Source of the DNA: an uncultured Azohydromonas sp.
GTDB lineage: Bacteria > Pseudomonadota > Gammaproteobacteria > Burkholderiales > Burkholderiaceae_C
Assembly (NCBI RefSeq): GCF_937926365.1
Contig: NZ_CALAOH010000077.1
Location: 1 to 19,646, forward strand
Reading direction: 5' to 3'
Length of the DNA: 19,646 nucleotides
Shown here in pieces: positions 1 through 7,479 of this stretch; the first letter of the stretch is position 1, and every line of letters starts with the position of its first letter. The translations under genes were made by a program, and so were the position numbers. Under the pieces are notes generated by a model. The model did not search any database. It was not told the origin of the DNA and saw only the letters and a program-made list of their open reading frames with translations.

Positions 1-471
1 TGCCGCGGCGCGCGGGGCGGGCGCTGCGCCGCCACCGTCCATGTCGTCGCCGCCGCGGGCCGGGGCGCGGCTGTAGCCGCCGCGGCCACCCATGCCCATG
101 CCGCCACCGCCCATGTCGTCGCCACCGCCCATGCCTTCACGGCCGCCCAGCAGCTGCATCTGCTCGGCCACGATGTCCACGGTGTTGCGCTCGATGCCGT
201 CCTTGTCGGTGTACTTGCCGTACTTCAGGCGGCCTTCGACGTACACGGGACGGCCTTTCTTGAGGTACTCGCCGGCGATCTCGGCCAGGCGCTCGTAGAA
301 GGTCACGCGGTGCCACTGCGTGTCTTCCACCGTCTCGCCGGTGTTGCGGTCCTTGCGGCGGCTGGAGGTCGCGACCGAGACGTTGCAGATGGCCGTGCCC
401 TGGGGCGTGTAGCGCACTTCCGGGTCGCGCCCGCAGTTGCCGATGAGGATGACTTTGTTGACGCTGGCCAT
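1..471 (-). CDS. ssb: Single-stranded DNA-binding protein, 3' end cut by the window edge
   Basis: SSB coats single-stranded DNA during replication, recombination and repair and recruits partners through an acidic C-terminal tip. The protein starts MASVNKVILIGNCGRDPEVR, the classic SSB N-terminus. The OB fold continues through TPQGTAICNVSVATS, the WHRVTFYERLAEIAGEYLKKG stretch and VEGRLKYGKY to about residue 112. A Gly/Met/Asp-rich disordered linker follows, with GGDDMGGGG and a second GGDDMDGGG. The reading frame is still open at base 1 after 157 codons, so the DDDIPF-type tip lies outside the window. The ATG is preceded by AGGAG (bases 478-482 on this strand) at good spacing. A weak promoter candidate is TTGCGG, 18 nt, TACAGA (bases 521-492 on the minus strand). 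It is divergent from recQ. Identification is very secure. Confidence 0.96.
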   Translation of the reverse strand, partial: MASVNKVILIGNCGRDPEVRYTPQGTAICNVSVATSSRRKDRNTGETVEDTQWHRVTFYERLAEIAGEYLKKGRPVYVEGRLKYGKYTDKDGIERNTVDIVAEQMQLLGGREGMGGGDDMGGGGMGMGGRGGYSRAPARGGDDMDGGGAAPAPRAAA

Positions 472-613
472 GGGACGCTCCTGCGCGAAGATCTGTACGT
501 AAACGCAGGATTGTGCCGCAAGCCCCCCGCCGCAACCCGGCCGGGGCCTTGGGCCAACCCGCCGCGAAGGCCCACCCCGGGCAGCCGGTTACCATCGCCG
601 GCTTCCCCGCACC

Positions 614-2494
<1,881 letters not shown>

Positions 2495-2624
2495 GCCGCT
2501 GCGCTCGCGTCGGCCACGGCGCCGGCCCGGGGTTCTCCCGCCTGGGGTCTTTACCTAAGCGATCACGCAATTGCTCCCGCATCAAGGCGGCCCGTAGCCT
2601 GGAGCGTTCGTCTTGAACCGCCGC

Positions 2625-2641
2625 CGCGGGAAAGTCCCGCG
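2625..2641 (+). other. Hairpin in the leader of the 3HB-oligomer hydrolase gene
   Basis: CGCGGGA (2625-2631) and TCCCGCG (2635-2641) form a perfect 7-bp stem with loop AAG, ending 12 bases before the AAGGAG ribosome binding site at 2654-2659. It has no T-tract, so it is not a recQ terminator of the standard kind. It could stabilise the mRNA or tune translation; this is inference only. The rest of the recQ-to-hydrolase gap (2495-2664) shows no gene. Confidence 0.3.
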
Positions 2642-2664
2642 CCCAACGATCTCAAGGAGATGCG

Positions 2665-4911
2665 ATGTCCGTGAAGACCGTCCATGTCCCGCGCCGTCTG
2701 CCGGCCGCCGCCGCCGCCGCCCTGCTGTGCCTGCAACTCGCTGGTTGCTGGGACGACGACGATGAGCCCATCAACGACCTGCCTGCCGGCATCACCGACA
2801 TCTCGCGCACGGCCTACACCGCCACGACGCCGTCGCCCAACACCGCGCCCACCTCGGAGGCCACGCAGGACCTGCTCACCGGCGGCCTGGGCAAGTCGGG
2901 CCTGGCCGGCGCCGCGCCCACCTATGCCAACGCCGAGGCGCCGACGCGCCTTGAGCTGCGCCGCCATGCCCTCTACAGCAACTACCGCGGCCTGGTGGAC
3001 GTCACCGCCAACGGCGGCTACGGCACGGTCTACGGCCCCAACGTGGACCTCGCCGGCAACGCCACCGCCAGCGAGGGACTGATCCCCGGCGTCGAGTACA
3101 TCGGCGTGCTCGACAACGCCGAGGGCACCAAGCGCGTGACGATGGCGGTACAGGTGCCCACGAGCTTCGACCAGAGCAACCCCTGCATCGTCGTCGCGCC
3201 GTCCTCGGGCTCGCGCGGCGTCTATGGCGCCATCGGCACGGCGGCCGAGTGGGGTCTCAAGCGCGGCTGCGCCGTGGCGCTGACCGACGCCGGCAAAGGC
3301 ATGGGCCTGCACGACCTCGGCGACGACACCGTCACGCAGATCGACGGCACGCGCAACACGCGCACGGCCGCGGGCGCGCTGGCGAACTTCGCCGTCCAGT
3401 TCACCGCCGCGGTGAGCCAATTCATCACCGACTTCCCCAACCGCGTGGCGCTCAAGCACGCGCACTCGCAGCAGAACCCCGAGAAGGATTGGGGCAACGA
3501 CACCCTGGCCGCCGCGCGCTACGCGCTGTACGCCATCAACCAGGAGTACGGCACCGAGCTCCCGGGCACGGGCAAGAAACTGCGCCGCTACGACCCCGGC
3601 AACACGCTGGTGATCGCGGCCTCGGTGTCCAACGGCGGCACGGCCGTGCTGCGCGCGGCCGAGGCCGACACCGAGGGGCTGATCGACGCGGTGGTGGCGG
3701 GCGAGCCCGGCGCCACGCCGGCCCAGCCCACCAGCACCTACGGCATCCAGGAGAACGGCGTGGCGCGGCCCGCCACCGGCTACGGCAAGCCGCTGCTGGA
3801 CTACTTCACCTTCGCCAACCTGTACCAGGGCTGCGCGGCACTGGCGCCGGAAGCCTCGATGGGCACGGAGGCGTCGCTGCACAACTTCATCTTCGCGACG
3901 CTCCAGACCGCCCGCGCCGTCGCTCGCTGTGACGCCCTGGCGGCGAACAACCTCGTGACCGGCACCACGACCGAGGAGCGGGCCGCCGATGCACTGGTGC
4001 GTCTGCAGGCCTACGGCTGGACGCCCGAGAGCCGCTTCCTGCACAGCAGCCACTTCGGCGCGGGCGCCACCACGCAGGTGGCCAGCATGTACGCCTACGC
4101 CTACGGCCGCTTCCCGGTGACGGAGAACCTGTGCGGCTTCAGCTTCGGCGCCACGAGCGCCACCGGTGACCCGGTGCCCATCGCCGCCGCGGCCAAGGCG
4201 GTGAGCTATGCCACGGGCAATGGCGTGGCCAACGGCACGCCCGCCGGCGTGATCATCAACGACCCCACGGGCGGTGGCGGCAAGCTGTGGAACCTGGCCA
4301 CCTCGGCCAGCACGGGCGCTCAGGACCTCGGCTTCGACGCGGCGCTGTGCCTGCGTGCGCTGGTCACCGGCAACGACCCGCGCAGCGGCGCGGCGCTGCC
4401 CGCGACGGCCACGGCACAGTTGCCCAGCCAGGCTCAGAGCGACCGCGTGCGCGCCGGCATCAACGAGACGCTGGCGGGCGCCAACCTGCGCGGCAAGCCG
4501 GCGCTGGTGGTGTCCGGCCGCAGCGACGCCCTGCTGCCCGTCAACAACACCTCGCGCGCCTACGTGGCGGCCAGCCGCGTCAACGAGGGTGCGGCCAGCC
4601 GGCTGAGCTACGTCGAGGTGCTCAATGGCCAGCACTTCGACGCCTTCCTGACCTCCTTCTCCGGCTACGGCAACCGCTACGTGCCGCTGCACGCCTACTT
4701 CGTCGACGGCCTCAATGCCATGTGGGCGCACCTCAAGAGCGGCACACCGTTGCCGCCCAGCCAGGTGGTGCGCGCAGTGCCGCGCGGCGGCACGCCGCCG
4801 ACGGAGGCGCCCGCCATCTCGCGCGCCGTCAACCTGCCACCCATCGTCGCCGCGCCGGCGGCTGCCGACGCCATCACCTTCAGCGGCAACGCGATCAACG
4901 TGCCGAACTGA
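2665..4911 (+). CDS. D-(-)-3-hydroxybutyrate oligomer hydrolase, predicted lipoprotein
   Basis: This family hydrolyses 3-hydroxybutyrate dimers and oligomers, the products of PHB depolymerases, to monomer. The 748-residue length fits the family (roughly 700 residues). The N-terminus has a short basic region, a hydrophobic Ala/Leu stretch and a lipobox LQLAGC with Cys28, followed by WDDDDE, so lipid anchoring after export is predicted. The likely nucleophile is Ser322 in SVSNGG, the family's variant serine motif. Asp621 in GRSDALLPVNN and His657 in NGQHFDAF are the probable triad partners. The start is well supported by AAGGAG (2654-2659) six bases upstream. The gene is monocistronic, ends at a strong terminator and converges on a phaC operon, so synthesis and degradation functions sit side by side. 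Family assignment is from recognised motifs; substrate specificity is inferred. Confidence 0.88.
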   Translation: MSVKTVHVPRRLPAAAAAALLCLQLAGCWDDDDEPINDLPAGITDISRTAYTATTPSPNTAPTSEATQDLLTGGLGKSGLAGAAPTYANAEAPTRLELRRHALYSNYRGLVDVTANGGYGTVYGPNVDLAGNATASEGLIPGVEYIGVLDNAEGTKRVTMAVQVPTSFDQSNPCIVVAPSSGSRGVYGAIGTAAEWGLKRGCAVALTDAGKGMGLHDLGDDTVTQIDGTRNTRTAAGALANFAVQFTAAVSQFITDFPNRVALKHAHSQQNPEKDWGNDTLAAARYALYAINQEYGTELPGTGKKLRRYDPGNTLVIAASVSNGGTAVLRAAEADTEGLIDAVVAGEPGATPAQPTSTYGIQENGVARPATGYGKPLLDYFTFANLYQGCAALAPEASMGTEASLHNFIFATLQTARAVARCDALAANNLVTGTTTEERAADALVRLQAYGWTPESRFLHSSHFGAGATTQVASMYAYAYGRFPVTENLCGFSFGATSATGDPVPIAAAAKAVSYATGNGVANGTPAGVIINDPTGGGGKLWNLATSASTGAQDLGFDAALCLRALVTGNDPRSGAALPATATAQLPSQAQSDRVRAGINETLAGANLRGKPALVVSGRSDALLPVNNTSRAYVAASRVNEGAASRLSYVEVLNGQHFDAFLTSFSGYGNRYVPLHAYFVDGLNAMWAHLKSGTPLPPSQVVRAVPRGGTPPTEAPAISRAVNLPPIVAAPAAADAITFSGNAINVPN

Positions 4912-4919
4912 GCCAGACG

Positions 4920-4940
4920 CCGGCCGCTCTTCGCGGCCGG
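4920..4940 (+). other. Perfect GC-rich hairpin after the hydrolase gene
   Basis: CCGGCCGC (4920-4927) and GCGGCCGG (4933-4940) form an 8-bp stem with loop TCTTC, nine bases after the TGA. Only TT follows on the plus strand, so alone it is a poor intrinsic terminator. It stands just ahead of a better one and may act with it or protect the mRNA 3' end. Confidence 0.45.
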
Positions 4941-4956
4941 TTGCCGAACCTGCCCA

Positions 4957-4988
4957 GGCCGGGCCGCGAGGGCGGCGCCGGCCTTTTT
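4957..4988 (+). terminator. Rho-independent terminator of the 3HB-oligomer hydrolase gene
   Basis: GGCCGG (4957-4962) pairs with CCGGCC (4978-4983). Pairing continues inward through GCCGC/GCGGC with one bulged G, and TTTTT follows directly (4984-4988). It lies in the convergent gap between the hydrolase and the Ig-like lipoprotein gene. No equally good T-tract is seen on the minus strand for the opposing operon. Confidence 0.8.
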
Positions 4989-5058
4989 CATGCGCCGATG
5001 CGGCGCGGACGGCAGCGGCAGGGAAGTGCTTGCCGCCGACGGCAGCCAGCCCGGGCGT

Positions 5059-5442
5059 TCAGCGCAGCACCTGCACCGTCGCCACCACGCTGTCGCCGAA
5101 CTGGCCCACGTCGTCCACGGCGCGGGCGAAGAACTGGGTGAGCGGCGCCGCGTCGGCGGGCAGCACGACACTGAGCCGGTAGGGCGGCACGAACTCGATG
5201 CCCAGCCGCACGGCGCCGCCATCGGGCAGCAGTTGGTAGAAGGCGACGTAGTCCACGCGGAAGTCGTCGCGCGCGTCGGCCAGCAGCGTGACGGTCTGAC
5301 CGGGAACGGCCTGCGTGGGGGAGACCACCAGCGACACGCCGGGCGGGTCGTCGTCCGGGCCGATGCTCACCCAGACGCCACCGCCGCAGCCGCCCACCAG
5401 CAGCGCGGCGGCCAGCAGCACCGTCCCGGTGCGCGGGCTCAT
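5059..5442 (-). CDS. Small predicted lipoprotein with one Ig-like domain, downstream of phaC
   Basis: Function is not recognised. The 127-residue protein starts with a lipoprotein signal: MSPRTGTVLL, hydrophobic Ala/Leu, then lipobox LVGGC with Cys19 and a Gly-rich spacer. The rest (about 33-127) looks like a single bacterial Ig-like or Big-type beta-sandwich: GVSLVVSPTQAVPGQTVTLL, VDYVAFYQL, FVPPYRLSVVLP and FARAVDDVGQFGDSVVATVQ. This is the strand pattern of domains that carry 'the body adds this physical effect' Asp-Asn/Asp-Asp turns. The gene starts 36 bases after the phaC stop in the same direction and is probably co-transcribed. The context suggests an envelope role linked to PHB or oligomer metabolism, but that is only guilt by association. 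That it is a real gene is likely, given the clean signal sequence and operon position. Confidence 0.72.
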   Translation of the reverse strand: MSPRTGTVLLAAALLVGGCGGGVWVSIGPDDDPPGVSLVVSPTQAVPGQTVTLLADARDDFRVDYVAFYQLLPDGGAVRLGIEFVPPYRLSVVLPADAAPLTQFFARAVDDVGQFGDSVVATVQVLR

Positions 5443-5478
5443 GGCCGCGACGGCCGGACGGCGCCGGCCGCTCCCAGG

Positions 5479-7320
5479 TCAATCGTGGTAGCGCACATGC
5501 ACGTAGCTCCCGGGGGCAGGCTCCAGCCCTCGCGGCACGGGGCGTGCCGGCACCCGGCCGCGGCTGTGCTCCACCAGCCAGTCGTGCCAGGCCGGCCACC
5601 ACGAGCCCTCGTGCGGCGTGGCGCCTTGCAGCCATTCGTCCGGCCCGGCCCAGTGCGCGCCATGCGCCACGCGCCGCATCCTGAAGCGCCGCCGCGCATG
5701 GCCGGGCTCGGAGACGATGCCCGCGTTGTGCCCGCCGTTGGTCAGCACGAAAGTGAGCTCGGTGTGCACCAGCCGGTGCAGCTGGTACACCGAGCGCCAG
5801 GGCGAGACGTGGTCCAGCTCGGTGGCGACACAGAAGATGGGTTGGCGGATGTCGCCCAGCGACACCGGGCGACCCTCCACCAGGTACTCGCCATGCGCGA
5901 GCTGGTTCTGGAGGTGGCAGCGGCGCAGGTACTGGCTGTGCATCACGGCGGGCATGCGCGTGACGTCGGCGTTCCAGGACATGAGGTCGTTGGGCTGCGA
6001 CCGCTCGCCGAGCCAGAACTCGCGCATGCGGGTGGACCAGATCAGCTCGCGCGAGCGCAGGAACTGGAAGGTCTCGGCCATCTGTCGCCCGGTGAGGAAG
6101 CCGCGCTCGGACATGATGTCCTCCAGCAGCTCGACCTGCGATTCGTCGATGAGCACGCCCAGCTCGCCCGGCTCGGTGAAGTCGGTCTGCGCCGCCAGCA
6201 GCGTCACGCCCGCGAGCCGGGGCAGCTGCTCGGCGTCCTCCACCTGGCCCGGCCGCGCCAGCGCCGCCGCGGCGATGGACAGCAGCGTGCCGCCCAGGCA
6301 GTAGCCACAGGCGTGCACGGGCTGGTCGGGGATCTGGCGCGCGATGGCCGCCAGCGGGTCCAGGATGCCCAGCTCCAGGTAGTCGTCCAGGCTCAGCAGC
6401 GCGTCGCTCTCGTCGGGGTTGCGCCAGGACAGGATGAACACCGTGTGCCCCTGGTCCGTCAGCCACTTCACCAGCGAGTTGTGCGGCGAGAGGTCCAGGA
6501 TGTAGTACTTCATGATCCAGGACGGGACGATGAACACCGGCTCGGCCTGCACCTCCTCGGTGGTGGGCGCGTACTGCAGCAGCTCCACCAGGTGGTTGCG
6601 GTGCACGACCTGGCCCGGCGTGAGCGCCAGGTCCACGCCCGGCAGGTAGGGATGCTCGGGCGGCGCCAGCGGCTCCAGGCCGTGGCGGCGGCGCCAGGTG
6701 TCCAGACGGTTGACGAAGCCGTCCACCAGGTTCGCGCCCCGGCGCTCGGCGGTGCGGCGCAGCACCTCGGGGTTGGTGAAGAAGTTGTTGCTGGGCGACA
6801 GCATGTCCAGCCACTGCTGGGCGAAGAAGCGCACCACCTGCGCGTGGTGCGCCGTCATGCCGCGCAGCCGGCTGGCGTCCTGCCACCAGTGCTGCGCCGC
6901 CTGGTGCGCGCGCGCCAGGGGCGCGAAGGGCCACTGGTGCCAGGACGGGTCGCGAAAGCGCGCGTCCTGGGCCAGCGGGCCGCTGCAGTCGCCGCTGAGG
7001 CTGTCCAACAGCGCCTCCAGCGCGTGCTGCTGGGCGGAGAGTGCCAGCCGCACCGAGTTGGCCGGCTGCGCTGCCAGGTGCCAGCTCCAGTCCGCCAGCG
7101 CCAAGCCCAGCGAGATGGGCGACAGCCCACCCGTGACCTGGGCGGCGGCGGCGTGCAGCACGCGGTCCATCGCGTAGGCCGCCTGGTGCGCGTCCGGCGC
7201 ATCGGCGCCCGAGGGCTTTTCGGGCACCTCGGACAGTGAGGCCACGGGAGCCGCCGGCGGCAGGGCGGCTGTGGTGGCGGGAACCGAGTCAGCAAAGCGC
7301 CGCAGGGTGTCGTCGTTCAT
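5479..7320 (-). CDS. phaC: Class I poly(3-hydroxyalkanoate) synthase
   Basis: PhaC polymerises (R)-3-hydroxyacyl-CoA into PHA on the granule surface, releasing CoA. The 613-residue protein has an N-terminal PhaC domain (DPSWHQWPFAPLARAHQ, then SPSNNFFTNPEVLRRT) and an alpha/beta-hydrolase core. The lipase-like box is GYCLGG at 339-344 with nucleophile Cys341. Asp503 (ELDHVSPW) and His531 (NGGHNAGI) complete the triad; the 162 and 28 residue spacings match those of the Ralstonia enzyme. PSWIMKYYILDLSPHNSLV is typical of the family. I chose the ATG giving MNDDTLRRFA. An in-frame ATG 12 codons upstream (bases 7354-7356) is possible, and neither has a good Shine-Dalgarno. It leads a two-gene unit with the Ig-like lipoprotein. 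It may be a second synthase copy, since no phaA or phaB is adjacent. Confidence 0.93.
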   Translation of the reverse strand: MNDDTLRRFADSVPATTAALPPAAPVASLSEVPEKPSGADAPDAHQAAYAMDRVLHAAAAQVTGGLSPISLGLALADWSWHLAAQPANSVRLALSAQQHALEALLDSLSGDCSGPLAQDARFRDPSWHQWPFAPLARAHQAAQHWWQDASRLRGMTAHHAQVVRFFAQQWLDMLSPSNNFFTNPEVLRRTAERRGANLVDGFVNRLDTWRRRHGLEPLAPPEHPYLPGVDLALTPGQVVHRNHLVELLQYAPTTEEVQAEPVFIVPSWIMKYYILDLSPHNSLVKWLTDQGHTVFILSWRNPDESDALLSLDDYLELGILDPLAAIARQIPDQPVHACGYCLGGTLLSIAAAALARPGQVEDAEQLPRLAGVTLLAAQTDFTEPGELGVLIDESQVELLEDIMSERGFLTGRQMAETFQFLRSRELIWSTRMREFWLGERSQPNDLMSWNADVTRMPAVMHSQYLRRCHLQNQLAHGEYLVEGRPVSLGDIRQPIFCVATELDHVSPWRSVYQLHRLVHTELTFVLTNGGHNAGIVSEPGHARRRFRMRRVAHGAHWAGPDEWLQGATPHEGSWWPAWHDWLVEHSRGRVPARPVPRGLEPAPGSYVHVRYHD

Positions 7321-7341
7321 CGGGGGACGTATACCCAAGCT

Positions 7342-7353
7342 GCGGCATGCCGC
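7342..7353. promoter_or_regulatory. 12-bp perfect palindrome upstream of phaC
   Basis: GCGGCATGCCGC is its own reverse complement. It lies 22 bases upstream of the chosen phaC start, within the divergent phaC/uvrA region. TGC/GCA half sites recall the TGC-rich targets described for PhaR-type PHA regulators, but that link is inference. If the upstream phaC start is used, it would be coding. Confidence 0.35.
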
Positions 7354-7357
7354 CATC

Positions 7358-7377
7358 GGGGGATCGCCCCATCCCCC
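7358..7377. promoter_or_regulatory. Perfect inverted repeat between phaC and uvrA
   Basis: GGGGGAT (7358-7364) and ATCCCCC (7371-7377) form a 7-bp inverted repeat with a 6-base spacer. It has no T-tract, so it is more likely an operator or leader structure than a terminator. It sits next to the 12-bp palindrome at 7342-7353. Which gene it serves is unknown. Confidence 0.4.
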
Positions 7378-7443
7378 TACGGCGGGTTGACAGGCACGTG
7401 CGCCGTTGACCCCGGGTGTGGCGCAAGCGCCGCGGGCGCTGGC

Positions 7444-7449
7444 TATGAT
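7444..7449 (+). promoter_or_regulatory. Candidate -10 element for uvrA
   Basis: TATGAT lies 30 bases before the TTG start, in the context GGCTATGATGGCCGGT. No convincing -35 is found at normal spacing; TTGACA at 7387-7392 and TTGACC at 7406-7411 are too far upstream. An inverted repeat AGCGCC-GCG-GGCGCT (7426-7440) abuts the element and could be an operator. No LexA box of the E. coli type was seen. Confidence 0.4.
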
Positions 7450-7479
7450 GGCCGGTTGTCCTGCGCTGAGTGAAAACCC

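Noticed and set aside
2563..4731. 722-codon minus-strand frame opposite the 3HB-oligomer hydrolase
   Set aside because: Antisense shadow; the plus-strand protein has a signal peptide, catalytic motifs and a ribosome binding site, and the shadow has none.
7387..7411. TTGACA (7387-7392) and TTGACC (7406-7411) as -35 boxes for uvrA
   Set aside because: Neither has a -10 at 16-18 bases; the TATGAT at 7444 is more than 30 bases away from the nearer one.
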